Assembly: GCA_025266875.1 (NCBI GenBank)
Contig: JALLLT010000051.1
Location: 62,001 to 126,000, forward strand
DNA: 64,000 nt
Reading direction: 5' to 3'
From: Fennellomyces sp. T-0311
Lineage: Eukaryota > Mucoromycota > Mucoromycetes > Mucorales > Lichtheimiaceae
Part shown: piece by piece, positions 10,680 to 21,935 of the stretch
How positions within the stretch are numbered: the stretch's first letter is position 1
Layout: the number at the start of each line of letters is the position of its first letter
Translations under genes and position numbers: made by a program
The notes under the pieces: generated by a model
Told to the model about the DNA's origin: nothing
Databases searched by the model: none
What the model saw: only the letters and a program-made list of their open reading frames with translations

Positions 10680-12968
10680 GCTGGAGTTCTTGGCCTTGGC
10701 CTAAGTTTAATGACACTGTCAATGGAATATGACCAGATGCAACGTTTGACCAGTGCCGGATCAACTCGTTTGTGCTGTTCGACTGTTCGATCAGTCCAGG
10801 CATCGCTTGGAGTGGAGTGAGAGCGGAAATAAGTGCCTGAACCTGCTGTTTGAGGGCGGCAAACTGAGTGTTGAACATCTGGTTCTGTACTTCGATACGC
10901 GACGCGAGTTGTTGGTTTATATCCGCCAATTGTTGTTCGATGACGGGCACCGCTCGCTGCAGCAACAGTTCGGTTGGCTCAACGTCAGCGTCCAATGCAC
11001 TATTCAAGGCCCTACGTATATAGTGTATAAAGCTGTATTTAGTATATAGTCTACTTGGTGCATAATTGCAGGAAGAGTTACCTTTCAAATTCAAGATAGT
11101 CGTCATCTTGAAACAAGTCATCACCCCATAGATAATGGTTTGGGAACTTCTTCTTCAACACCACAGAATCTTGCAGGAACACAATTCGCAACTGCTCGAG
11201 CAGCTTCAAGAACATGTCTGCAGCACATGAACTCTCTTCAACACCGCCATCTGTATCAAGTCGCTCGCGCCAATGGTCAACGAACGGAAACACCATCTTG
11301 CGCAGTCTCTCGGGTGGCATCACAGTAGCTCGGACGAGATAGAACTGACCGGCTTCCCGCGGAAATCCTGCCAAGGTTCGTAAGAACTCATGAGGGAGAT
11401 TGGTCAAATAGCTTGTGGTGAGTGAACTAGAGTTCCAACGACCAGCACGACGAATAGCTGCCTCGCTCGATCCTGCAATTTCTGCCATTCGCGCACCAGC
11501 ACCTCGCATTGCATGGGTCTTAGCCTTGGAGTGAAGACCGATGGCCTTGAACGCATCTTTAATGACGGACAGATGCTGGTTATAGCTTAATGCCTTAGTG
11601 GGATCGGCGTCATTGGGCTTGATCAACTTGTAATGATACCAGTCAGAATTGCGGTTCAATCTAGGGAACTCCTCCTTGGTATCGTGGTGGTAGCGACTGA
11701 ACAAGTAGAAAGAAAGCATCATCTGTGGGCAAATGTCTACTTTCTTGTTGCGCAAGCATCCTGCAACCTCGACATGGCCGTTCTTGTTGGTCTTGCCTTG
11801 TTTGAGGATCATCACCAGTGCGTGGCAGTCAGTAATTCCTTCGTACTCCAGATGAACCGACTGCAGATCTGGAAACTCCAAACCACGGATACTTTCGCCA
11901 CGAAGCAAGCCATAATGCTGTAGAAGGAATGACACACCGTTACGTAGGCCAAGCTCACTATCCTGGCTGAAGAAGTAGTTGACAATATCTTCCATTTCGG
12001 CGCGTGTTGCATAGCCGTCAGCAGCAGTAAACGCTCCTCTGTCGTCGAAATTCTCGCGGCTGATTCTGTTGTCTTCCTTGCGCAACCAATCAAGTAGAGC
12101 TGTAACACGTTTTCCACGGGGACTCGGACGGAAAACATTGTTCGTCAAGCATTGCTCAGCCCAAAGATCGACTATAGAGGCAGCGTACATCTCCACAGTC
12201 GCCAGTTTCACGCGTTTGCCATGCGGAACTGCAACAGAAGCGGCCGCAAGCTCGGCAGTCTCAGGATCCACAGGGGTAGCAGTATTGGCAGTGGCATTCG
12301 GTGATGAGGAAGGGTGTTCCGAGTCAAGGAGTTCCAGGTCAGCATATGGAAATGCAACCTCGGGGAGATCGTCGTCGTCTTCGTCATCACCATTGTCAGT
12401 GTCATTGTCATCGCCATTGACATTGTCGGGATCATCGTTTGACATGGCGATCGTGCTGGTTTCTGCAGGGATAGCAGACGAACTTGATGCGACAGGCGAC
12501 AATCGTGCTTCGGGTACGTGAGGTTCTTCGGGCTCCTTTCTCTTCTTTCCTGGCTTTCGACGCAAACGAAAAGCAACCTGTAAAAGGGCTTATTAGACGT
12601 AATGCATACTAATATTTCGAGTAAGAGCTTACCTCGGTTTTCAAGAACAAATGCAACTTGCCATCGTCAGGAATATCGTTAACACCTTGCTCAAGGCACC
12701 ATTTCTTGAATTCCTTCTGACGGTTCTTGTAGGCCTTTTGTGTGTTGATCGGGCGAGCTTCTCGCGAAAGTCGAAAAGTTTCCAAGGCTGCTCGATCTCT
12801 GGCAAGAATGTACGCCTCGTTTTCTCCAACAGGTAAAGGTGCCATGGCAGTTGCACTTGTAGACGACGATGACTCGGTGTTGTTCGATTGGAGAAGATTC
12901 GCATTTGGTAGACGAGATACTGCACGAGCACCATTTGCAGAACGTTTACCGCTTCCAGGGCCACCCAT
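10105..12968 (-). CDS. Crypton-family tyrosine recombinase with GCR1_C domain (spliced)
   Basis: Three exons, 12968-12633, 12577-11082 and 11011-10105, join in phase to 912 residues with no stop. Residues 1-112 resemble a core-binding domain (INTQKAYKNRQKEFKKW). The catalytic domain carries GLLRGESIRGLEF (first Arg), KTHAMRGAGA (HxxR box) and RRAGRWNSSSLTTSYL (nucleophile Tyr). A linker with nearly 30 consecutive Gln (about 10594-10680) leads to a C-terminal GCR1_C DNA-binding domain with MLWKEWFVGIHPQF and WGYKWR. YR plus GCR1_C defines Cryptons, which move through circular intermediates and lack long inverted repeats. Met 12968 is preferred because MGGPGSGKR begins the compact protein; the frame is open to 13037. 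The element's own ends could not be located. Confidence 0.88.
10594..10680 (-). repeat. CAA/CAG microsatellite encoding polyglutamine in the Crypton
   Basis: On the plus strand this is an almost pure GTT run of nearly 29 units. Read on the minus strand it encodes an uninterrupted polyglutamine tract between the recombinase and GCR1_C domains. The purity of the run suggests length variability between copies. The antisense polyvaline frame is not a gene. Confidence 0.9.
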
Positions 12969-13114
12969 GATCGTGAAAAAAAAATGAAGAAAGCTGATGA
13001 CTTTAAGTGAGAATTGGCGCGTATTTAAGCTTAACACGCAACAAGATCTTTATTACGCACTTCATACTGACTCTTCCGCGATATGATATGACACACTTAG
13101 ACTTGACAGCTCAA

Positions 13115-13182
13115 TGACTCATGTATTTTTTGTATAACGCTAGTGACTCATGCGCATTTTCTTGTATAACCTCAGTGACTCA
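13115..13182. promoter_or_regulatory. Three TGACTCA (bZIP/Gcn4-type) sites upstream of the Crypton gene
   Basis: Perfect TGACTCA heptamers lie at 13115-13121, 13144-13150 and 13176-13182. They are embedded in imperfect repeats that also share TTGTATAAC. They are about 150-215 bp upstream of the proposed Crypton start on the minus strand. TGACTCA is the classical AP-1/Gcn4 site. A role in driving the recombinase is inferred from position and spacing only. Confidence 0.45.
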
Positions 13183-13307
13183 TGCAGGCACAACCTGCCC
13201 ACCCTTATCGGAACCTCAAAAAAATTATTCTGGCGGAGTCCCTGCTACAGTGGGGACTTGCGTCGGGGACGCACTGTGTAATCTACAAAATAATCACTTT
13301 TTATTTA

Positions 13308-13355
13308 TTTGGAAAGCCGCGTCGGTGTGCTACGAGGGCTGCCATTTTCGGATTC
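13308..13355. repeat. Short repeat shared with 25060-25110
   Basis: The segment GGAAAGCCGCGTCGGTGTGC and its continuation match, in inverted orientation, the sequence adjoining the second 359-bp repeat at 25060-25110, with two or three mismatches. It marks another copy of the family that surrounds that repeat. Confidence 0.55.
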
Positions 13356-13504
13356 TTCTTGTCGAGCTCGACTTTGAATGAACCGGTAGCCCTTCCTGTT
13401 CACTGACCCCAATGATAACGTGCATCGCTATGTATAGAATGGAATGGTAATAGCATAGACAGCTCTGTGATGAAATAGTATCAAGGAAGTGGTTGATTTT
13501 CATC

Positions 13505-13597
13505 AAAGCCAATGCATGATCAATAAAACGTTGGGTGTGGGTGTAGAAAATATACAAGCCCCGATGCGTGATCAATAAAAAGTTGGGTGAGGGGCAG
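13505..13597. repeat. Imperfect tandem duplication of about 52 bp
   Basis: Two adjacent units share TGATCAATAAAA and GTTGGGTG with small differences, at about 13516 and 13568. The stretch is non-coding. The surrounding 12969-13804 holds no gene that I can support. Confidence 0.5.
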
Positions 13598-13804
13598 GGG
13601 CACAACACTCCCCCCTTATTACCTAAATGGACCGCTTTGTGGCAAGTATTGCTTTTTTGTATAGCAAACCATATGAATAAAACTAATAAAAGACTTTGCT
13701 CCATTGTAGACACGCTCTCAACTATTGGGTCGAAATGAACAGAAAGACAAGTAGGTCATGCGCATTCTACAATCTCTGTACTTTTTTTCATTTCTTCGCT
13801 TCAA

Positions 13805-14340
13805 ATGATTAGAGGAAAGCAGCGAGCTGTCGATCCCAACTCAGTAGAACGCGCAAGACTCAAGAAGTATGAGCAGGGAAGGCGTATGACGAAGGCCACA
13901 GCAGCAGTAAAGCAAGCGGAAATGACGCTGCTTGAGTCCGGAAACGAAGAGACATCGACCAAAGCAGAGAAACTCGTTTGGGAAGCGAAGTCTCTCTGGC
14001 CAAACGTACAACTTGGGCCAGGTATTCACTGAATTACTACGATCGCATAGATCCTTATGCATTGAATATAGAAACAACGAAGTGCTTCTCTCATATCGCT
14101 CCCGGTATGCCAGTTATCGATCAGTTGCTAGTCGAGCATATAGCTTATTTGTTTTATTCGCTTCATAGAATCTGATTTCGATACCTTTATCATTGGACCT
14201 TCTACGACGCATCGATGGTTCAAAGAACTCGATCTCTTTAGTATCTATTGCATTGTGGAAGATCGAGAAAAGCATTTAGGTAAAAAGATGGACATACAGT
14301 ATTTATGCTCTAAAACTTCCAGTCAATACTTCAAGTTAAT
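13805..14340 (+). pseudogene. Unrecognised coding fragment, probably broken
   Basis: ATG 13805 opens a basic, Lys/Glu-rich frame (RLKKYEQGRRMTKATAAVKQ) that ends at about 14032. Two further open stretches follow in other frames. One reads RYSLNYYDRIDPYALNIETT to about 14175. The other, after a plausible acceptor TTCATAG, reads IIGPSTTHRWFKELDLFS to about 14340. Joining them needs either an intron of about 145 bp with a weak donor or a frameshift. I recognise no family. It could be a decayed transposon gene given its surroundings. Confidence 0.25.
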
Positions 14341-14345
14341 GGCCC

Positions 14346-14973
14346 TGTTTATATGTAATAGGTGTTTTCGAATGCATCTTTTGTATTGTCACGTGTAAAC
14401 AAAAGAGTGACCTTTACCGGCATATACGTGATATACACAAGATTCCTTTGCCCAAATTTAAGCGTGGCCGTAAAAACCTGCCTCTGGAACAAAAGCAGGG
14501 AAAATGTAGGATACTCTTAGCATGACTTGACGCCGATGCGTATTTAAATGAAACAGGGACGCATCGCATCACAAAAATATAAAGAGAAAAAGAAGCTTCA
14601 AAAGTCTTTGTAAACAGCTATGTTTTGAAAGCAATTCTAAAAGGTAAGCAGATTACTTCATCATACATGTCTTGCTTAATAAACGTAATGGTTCAAGTCA
14701 TTATACTTGACTATCTCTCTTTGCTTTCACACTTGTTACGTAGTAAAAGTTAGTACGATGATTTGTTATTGGTCAACAGTTCACGATACATTTGCTGAAC
14801 AGAACTACCTTATAAGTGGAATATAAGAAGATGTGATACAATAAACGTATTAGAGAAGCTGCTGCATTTATTTTATTACAAACTTGGTTTATGGCGTTAA
14901 AAACGTTCCAGAGCATAGAGTTGATCGATTCACTGTTGCGGTTAAGGAACAACATGCTTTTACATTAAGGAGA
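14346..14973. other. Non-coding AT-rich stretch
   Basis: No gene or clear repeat was recognised. It ends where the LTR sequence beginning TGTGATATTCAACA starts. Confidence 0.45.
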
Positions 14974-15392
14974 TGTGATATTCAACAATTAAAAGAGGCA
15001 GGTAGGTGACGAGACTCAAGTAATGGCTGATTTATTTCATATTGTGGTATCGTTTAAACGAGGAAAGGCTTGCGAATGACGAGACCAAAATAAGATCCTG
15101 ATTTATTGAGGAAAACTGCTTTCTATTTATACTGTTGATGAGTTCGGGATGAAGAAGGCGAATGCTTTGTCTAATAAGCCTATGATCCATGTTATTGCCG
15201 ACTTTCATATGATCTTGCCTTATAGATGAAGGAGCCGAAGAACATATGGAACCAAGTTAAAGGAGTTGCCTTACGATCGGTAAACCCGAATCAAGGTTGC
15301 ACATAAGAGCAATGCAATGGTTGCACATAAGAGCAAATAAGGCAATCGATAACTGTACGGTTGTTGATGTCATAATGACAGCGGATATAGCA
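14974..15392 (+). repeat. Left part of an LTR, interrupted by the pogo element
   Basis: The first roughly 64 bp (TGTGATATTCAACA...GCTGATTTATT) match the 5' end of the solo LTRs at 36049-36365 and 38817-39133. About 350 bp of sequence absent from those short copies then follows up to the TA where the pogo element begins. The LTR resumes at 22023 and ends ...ATACAACA at 22326. The whole LTR would be about 725 bp, so it is either a longer LTR variant or one carrying an internal insertion. Confidence 0.55.
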
Positions 15393-15602
15393 TACAGTGA
15401 ACCCCCGTTTTTTTCCACCCCGTTTTTTCCTCGCCCCCGCTTTTTCCTCACTTTTTGGCGGTCCATCCTCTCGTACTTAGTGTCGATTTTCCTCTCCCGG
15501 CTTTTTTCCCTGTTATCCCCATTTCCCTTGGAGGAAAAAAAGTGAGGTTTGCCAAAAAACCATATAAATATGTCTAATAAGGCTTATAATTGCCATGATC
15601 CT

Positions 15603-18600
15603 TTATTTATGTAGAAAATACGCCGTAATAGGCGCTTGCACTGCACCAGCACGTCTGCGAAAGTCATCACGAACATTTCTAAGAGCATCCGTTGTTGTGA
15701 CGTAATCGGGTTCGCTATCAAGTATTTTAATCGCCGTCTCTCTCAAAGCCGTTTTTTCACGCAGCGTCATTTGCAAAGCTGGTTCTTCTTCAATCGTTTC
15801 TTCCTCAACTGTTGCTGTGGACGTTTCTCCTTCAATGCTGTGCCCCGAATCGTTACCATTCTTCACCAATTCTATAATCTCACAGTCAGCCAAGATGGGA
15901 TGGGTTGCTGCTTGTTCTTCTGGTGGGTCTGGGTCAAACGAGTTGGCAATGGGCGTGTCGTCTTCGTATATCCATTGCACGTGGTCTCGCGCACGTGCTA
16001 CAGCTAAGTCGTCCGCATTTAAGGTACCAAAGGATGGTACTACGTCGTCCCGGCCACCCAGCAAACCAGTGCCTTGGAAGCAGTTGATTATTGTTTCCTT
16101 GGTGACCTTGCCCTTCGCCACAGTCGCCCAACGCATGGCTCTCAGCACATCTACACAAAAAATGCTTCCGTCGTTCATTGGCAGCCCTTGTTCTTCACGC
16201 ATTTTAGAAACTCTGTATGCGCGTTCATATTGGTAATTTCTATGAAGGGTTATATTAGCACAACTAAGTCAATGGGTGCTCACAAGGTGGCAATTAAGAC
16301 CGCTGAGAATCAATTTTGTTATACCATATAAGGTCTATGCACCTTATATGGCATAACAAAAAAAACCGTCCTGACACGATTTTTTTTTAGCGTTTGTCTT
16401 AATTTAGAAATACTATAGTGACCCATACACGCACAATCGCGAATAAAGATACTTTTTACTGTTTGCAATTTTACCCAACAAATGCCACGCCCGCCGAGAA
16501 ACATTTTGCCAGGAATGGGTATGATGAGCTTCAATGAAGCCATTCAGCCCTCCCCTGAACCGGAATCGCCTGCCTTGCATACTCCAATCGCTTCCTCTGT
16601 CGCAGGAACTGAAACCCGCGAGCAAACGCCTGAGGTGCCAAGCGAAATGCCCGAAATCCCAGATGATTTTGGGCCAATTGATGAAAATGTCAGCATCCAT
16701 TGGAACCGCGCGACGTACCAAGCGCTGCTCGACGTGATGGCCGATCATATAGAGTACTTTATAAGACCCAGTCCCACCATCTCTGCCGCGCAACGTTGGG
16801 AGAACGTGTATCAGGACTTTAAGCTGACCGTCATGGCTACTAGCAGAGAATACCCAGAGGATCTGCATTACTTTCTCAGTTTTGTTGAAAACATTAACCC
16901 AGGAAAGATAGAAAACAAGTGGGGCGCCATCAAAGGCACCTATACCTTGATCCGTAACTACCTTGGATTGACAGGCGTTGGCGGCATGGATCCCTGCAAC
17001 AACTGGGAATATTACGACAAAGTAGGTCGGATTCTGGAAAACGATCCATCGATCTACCCGCAGATTGTCCTTGAGTCGATGGATGCGGGGAATACTGGCT
17101 TCAGTACTCTGACGCACCTTGTCAGAGATGCGACGGTGCAACCTGATGAGGAAACTCAATCAGGGAGCCCTTTCCTTGAGTGGTCCCTGGCACCCACAAC
17201 AACAATAGCAGCAATCTCGACACCAGCGCCAACACAGGCAGCGGCACCTCCACCTCCACCTGCACCCGCAACAGCCTCAGCTCAGCCAGGAATTGGGCGT
17301 GGTCGTCGTGCTGTTTTGGATGTCGATGGAGTTCGTCAAACCCTCGAGCGATCGAACGATGAGTTCCATAGCATGACCCTGTCTGCTATGGATGCTTTGC
17401 GCGCGGGTTTGCGTGAGGATCTTGCAGACGATCGTCTCAAGAGGAAGCATGACTTGCAGGAGCACGAGTTGAGGGTGCTACGACGGCGTCGCCTGGAAGG
17501 AATTGCGATCGAGCGACGCCATATAGAGAACCAGCGTTCGGTTAATCGACTTTTGGCTCTCGGTGAAGCGTTGGTTCGTGTTGCCGGTGGCTACGTAGAT
17601 GAAGTAGATGAGCAGACATCTGATGACAATTAAGCTATCAATAAACCTTATCGTAATGTGATATGCTAGGTATATAGACAGGTAGTGAAGATAGCATCTT
17701 GGACTTAGCTAGTAGTCTAGTAAAAATTATAAGTATGGTAGAATATTTCAGTTGCTGTGAATGTATCAAGTTCGTCAGAGTTTTTGAGTGAGTATTGAAT
17801 AATAATATACTACAGTATTCTTCCTTGGATAATAGCCGTTAGGAGTTAATGAAGCGACCGGATGGGGAGATAACAAGATGAGTTCACTAAAAGTAAATGT
17901 AACAGTAATAGCCTCTTTAGTCCTTCTGTGAGTCTTAACATATTCCATAGATTAACGTAATATTAATATGGTGAATATCTAGGTACTTGTGATGTGCGGG
18001 ATGCACGGTATCTCGGTGTTGTTGGCCTTGTGTCACTGCGAACGACTCTCGCAACGAGGCGCTGACGCACACGTCGTCCCTGTTCCCGCAAGTTGTCCAT
18101 CTGCCGTCTGACAACGAGATCGGTCCGTTGAGAAACGGCGCACCTATGGGCCGTCAAAGGTGAAATTGAGACATCACCTCCACTTCTACGCTCTTCTCGG
18201 CCTTGGCGCTCACTGCCTGGATTACCGTCAACAAATGCATCATAGCGTCGAATATCCTCCGGTGTTGCTACTTCCTCAACATCGTCAACATGTAGACAGA
18301 TATTATGCAGCACACAACATGCATAAATAGTCTTGGTCATCCTTTCTACGCTGAGCATATACAGATGCTTCCACATTGTACGCCAGCGCGTTGTCAAAGC
18401 ACCAAATGCATGCTCGATTGCCATCCTGGTGCTAGAATGCATTTTGTTGAATGCCCTTTTGGCTGGATCACGTTGTCCGCGCGGGAATCCTGGAATAACC
18501 GTCGGCATCAAAGGAAAAGCAGAATCTGATATGTATGGTAGCATTCGTACGTAAGCCTGCTATACCTTTATAATAATATTATATGTTACCAGCAATGATA

Positions 18601-20933
18601 TATGTGTTGCCCATGCACATTCGTTCTGGATGGTTGATTAAGTTCCGACAAAGAATGCTGGACTTAAAGGCACGAGCATCGTGCACACGTCCTTATTGCA
18701 GATAGTGTTATTAAGTACGTACATACTTTATAAGTAACATTAGTACCTGATTCACCGGTTTTTATATAGAGGAACCGGGTGTCACTATCACACACTGCCA
18801 ATAGCGAAAGAGATGCATGGCCTTTACGATCGACGTACATATCTCCATGGTCGCTAGGCTTCTGAATGACCACCAGTTTACCATCCATAGCACCAATTAC
18901 ATCAGGCAGTCTTGGGCTTCGAGAAGTTGCTTTGTTGAGAAAGCCTTGAGCGATTTCCCTTGTCTGTCGAATATTGGTCGGCCATGCAATTACTCGGTGG
19001 CCCACGCGGATCATTGCATTGTTAAAGCGGTTCGTAAAGTTGTTCATCGAACCGTCTGAAATGCCCATGGTTTCGCACATCAAGCGAAAGCCGAAATGCG
19101 AGTTTGCGAACCGCCAAAGGACCACTGCAACTTGGATGTGCACTGGATAGCCGTTTTTCGCGACACTCCCAGCGTACTCCTCGTCATTTGACAGCTCGTT
19201 AACTAACTGTTCAAAAGCAGCTAGCGTGATCCGGTAATGAGCCTTGAATCGCATACGGCCAGCAGCATCATCGCTCAATTCAGGATGCCTAACGCTCCAC
19301 CAATGATGCGCTTCGTATGGTCGTGATCGTGGTGTTCTGCGTTGTACTGCAGTAACGAACACCGGGCAAGAATGATAGATCTCGAAGAAAATGTCACGAT
19401 TGACGATCTGCATTCTAGTCATCGACTGGAACATCAATTCTGCAACGAGATCGATCGGAATTCGTACGATGGCATCAGCCAGACGAGCCAGTTCGGCATC
19501 CTCTTCCTCAATCTGCTCCATTCTGTCGCGCTCGTATCGCTCCTCTTGCTCTATAATGTTCTGCATTGTCATTCGAGCAGTTTCCAGATAGAAGGAAAAC
19601 GTAGTAATCGTGCTTGCGATGTTTTGAACGCGGTCCATTAGTAAACGCGAGAAAAAGAGATTAGGACGCGTCTTAGCGCGTGTCTGGCAGTTTAAAAACT
19701 TAATAATCCAGCTCCGCGCCTCGTACATCCCACGTGATGGTTATACTAAACACGGTATAACCTGTATTCCCTTAAACAGACGGGGGCGGTCCTAATTGCC
19801 ACCTTGTGAGCACCCAATATCGATAACAGGAACTTACTTAAAATGCGCTTTAAAGCTACGGATAATTCCTCTATCCAAAGGTTGAATACGGGCGGTGGCG
19901 TTAGGTTGTAGGTACAAGAGCTCAATATTGGTAGGCTGGTACTCTTCGCAGATATGACCGGAGAAGTTATCCAAGATCAACAGGATATGGCGTTTTTGAT
20001 ATTTCATAGCTCTATCAAATCGACGCAAGTAATGTTTAAAGATCGCCTTCGTCATCCAGGCACTTGAGTTTGCGAAGTATTGTGAGTATCCATGTGCTGA
20101 TGCTGTCTAAATACATCATATGCATTAATAAACATAGAAAGCTTTCGTAGGGTTTAGCAGTACCTTTTTTTGAAAGCACTTTGGGTTCAAAGTCTTGCCA
20201 ATAAAGAGCGGTTCACGAAAATCAGATCCGTCTGCATTGACAGTAAGTGCCACTGTCATTCTACTTTTGTCTTGTTTAACTCCTTGGATTGAGCTTCGTG
20301 AGATTGTGAGGTGCGGAGCGCTTGCATAAAATAGTGCTGTTTCGTCCATGTTGTACACATCCTGCAAGGCGTACTCGCTGATTTTAGCCTTCAACTCCGG
20401 AAGCCTTTCGTCAATAGATTGGTTGTCGGTGGAGGCCATTTCACCGTAGATGCGATGGGAGGAGATACCGTAACGTTTGCTAAAACGGTGTTGCCATCCA
20501 TTGGAAAAGGTAAGTTGCTCGTTGATGCCGAGGTTCTCGGCAAAGTCCGTTGCCGCCTTCTTGATCATAACCCAATTGATTTGGATGTTCTGCATCTCAC
20601 GTTGCTGGACCCACAGATAGAGCGCTTCTTCCAGTTGCTACGCCATGACTTAGTACTAATAAAAATATATAAGCATATTATAGCACTTACTGGATAACGA
20701 CCCCTTGACGTGGATAACCTGTTGTGGTCTACACCATTTTGCTCTTGTTGCTTTCTTTTCTTGATCATCTTCCGGAGTGCCGATGGATCTGGGGCTATCT
20801 CCAGGTTATATTTGGCCTTGACCCAATTGGCTAACAGGGTGTATGATAACACCGACGGACTTGTACGATGATGCTGATATGCCGCATCTTTCTGCTCGTT
20901 TGTAAGTTTCGCGTAATGTCTTCTGCGCGGCAT
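15603..20933 (-). CDS. Pogo/Tigger (DDE_1) transposase with a 3.6 kb transposon-bearing intron
   Basis: Four exons, 20933-20691, 20637-20164, 20106-19838 and 16239-15603, join in phase to 540 residues without a stop. Order: an N-terminal helix-turn-helix (RRRHYAKLTNEQ), a Tc5/CENP-B-type DNA-binding domain (FSNGWQHRFSKRYGI), and a DDE_1 core with VYNMDETALFY, LLILDNFSGH and IQPLDRGIIRSFK giving the three Asp of a pogo DDD triad. An acidic C-terminus follows. Introns 1 and 2 are 53 and 57 bp; intron 1 has TACTAAG near the acceptor. Intron 3 holds the whole PIF element. Without it, intron 3 would be about 53 bp with GTAAGT, TGCTAATA and CATAG. Pogo transposases cut at TA and bind TIR ends; this one appears coding-intact. 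Confidence 0.85.
16482..17633 (+). CDS. PIF/Harbinger-associated Myb/SANT-like DNA-binding protein
   Basis: This is an uninterrupted 383-residue frame. Residues about 60-175 form a trihelical Myb/SANT-like domain: IHWNRATYQALLDVMADHIE, RWENVYQDF, ENKWGAIKGTYTLIRNYL. The region after it is Ala/Pro/Thr-rich (about residues 225-275). The C-terminus is a basic amphipathic coil (LKRKHDLQEHELRVLRRRRL). In PIF/Harbinger elements such a protein partners the transposase, carrying it to the nucleus and the TIRs. The start 208 bp inside the left TIR and the lack of introns fit that role. Confidence 0.82.
   Translation: MPRPPRNILPGMGMMSFNEAIQPSPEPESPALHTPIASSVAGTETREQTPEVPSEMPEIPDDFGPIDENVSIHWNRATYQALLDVMADHIEYFIRPSPTISAAQRWENVYQDFKLTVMATSREYPEDLHYFLSFVENINPGKIENKWGAIKGTYTLIRNYLGLTGVGGMDPCNNWEYYDKVGRILENDPSIYPQIVLESMDAGNTGFSTLTHLVRDATVQPDEETQSGSPFLEWSLAPTTTIAAISTPAPTQAAAPPPPPAPATASAQPGIGRGRRAVLDVDGVRQTLERSNDEFHSMTLSAMDALRAGLREDLADDRLKRKHDLQEHELRVLRRRRLEGIAIERRHIENQRSVNRLLALGEALVRVAGGYVDEVDEQTSDDN
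17963..19638 (-). CDS. PIF/Harbinger transposase (DDE_Tnp_4, HARBI1-like), element 1
   Basis: Exons 19638-18747, 18691-18590 and 18525-17963 join in phase to 518 residues. Catalytic motifs are all present: DVIGAMDGKLVVIQKP (Asp), IIADSAFPLMPTVIPGF (Asp, where GDSAYPL is usual; here the residue before Asp is Ala) and MAIEHAFGALTTRW (Glu). GESGRVHDARAFKSS bridges exons 1 and 2. An HTH-like segment (MGISDGSMNNFTNRFN) precedes the core. The N-terminus is acidic and coiled. Met 19638 is preferred over the open frame to 19728 because MDRVQNIAST follows a more natural leader distance from the TIR. The C-terminal region is Arg-rich. Confidence 0.82.
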
Positions 20934-21935
20934 TTTGATATATACTATCTTCTATATCTTTTGTGCCATATTTATACTGATTCGCAGTCTGGGTACCCAG
21001 TCTTCACTTTCTGTTGTTTTCCTGGGTTCCGCTAATTACTATCTGAAACCTGTGCATTAGGGATCAATTTCTCATAATCCGAACGACGCGCCATGCAAAA
21101 AAAGAAGTCTTTTTGCCTATAAGCAGGAATCCATTGGTTCACCAGCGGTACCTCGATCCTATCTTCCCTCAATCCATGCCATCACCGACCTTCTCGCTGC
21201 ACTAAGACGGAGATCGATGACTTGCACTGCGCGCATTGGTACATTTGCCTCACATCATCCCGATCATCACGCGATTACAGTCCAACGCCCCATCATTTTG
21301 ACAGTTTATCCGAGTTAACAGCTGCTTGATCATCATTCCTCAAAACCACCAGCATCTTGCCAGCGTTCTGTGTAACATGGACAATCCAAGGACCAAAAAA
21401 AAAGCCTGACATGATCCACAATAGTCATGGGCTATTGCAGACCGTGCCAGGCCATTAGATACATATCGCCACTGTGGAAAAGCTTCAAGGTGACAAGCAT
21501 CATTGTGTTATCGGGTTGAATGTGGATGATAGTAGAAATACATAGACAAATAGGAACCCTTTGAGACACGAATTTATTCTGAATATCAGATCTCGCTCTA
21601 CTATCCGTTCAATAAAGCTTATATACTATTCTACTGCTATTGGACTACGCAGTACAAATACGTATTACCATCCATGATTCTGAATGCTTATCCAGCTGAG
21701 TGCAATTCTCGGTATTTGAATTCGTATCTGGGCTTACCTTCTTAACACCTTCTCGGTCTTAACTCCTGGACACCACAATGATGAAGCTATATACCCATGT
21801 ATTATAGATGCGTATTATTTCACTGCAGCAAATGCATTCAATCACACTCTAGTGCTAGCCGCCATGCAAATAGACCATACAGTGAAAGAATCGCGTGAAA
21901 AAAGGACGTTTGTATTCAAGTCAGATATCTCTCTT
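20934..21935. other. Pogo 5' non-coding region
   Basis: About 1 kb between the transposase start and the right terminal block. It contains no open frame that I can support and no further nested repeat. It probably includes the transposase promoter. Confidence 0.4.

Larger units (their letters stand above)
16274..19815. mobile_element. PIF/Harbinger element 1, inserted in the pogo transposase intron
   Basis: The ends are GGGTGCTCACAAGGTGGCAA (left) and its inverted copy (right). The repeats extend over 30 bp with a single mismatch. A 3-bp AAT is duplicated at 16271-16273 and 19816-19818, as expected for this superfamily. The 3,542-bp element carries two convergent genes, a Myb/SANT-like protein (plus) and a DDE_Tnp_4 transposase (minus). 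Both are open, so the element looks complete and recent. Confidence 0.92.

Noticed and set aside
10527..10820. Plus-strand open frame with a long polyvaline run
   Set aside because: It is the antisense of the Crypton polyglutamine tract; no domain and no independent gene signals.
12069..12521. Ser-rich plus-strand frame of 150 codons
   Set aside because: Antisense of the acidic segment of the Crypton gene; composition follows from the complementary codons.
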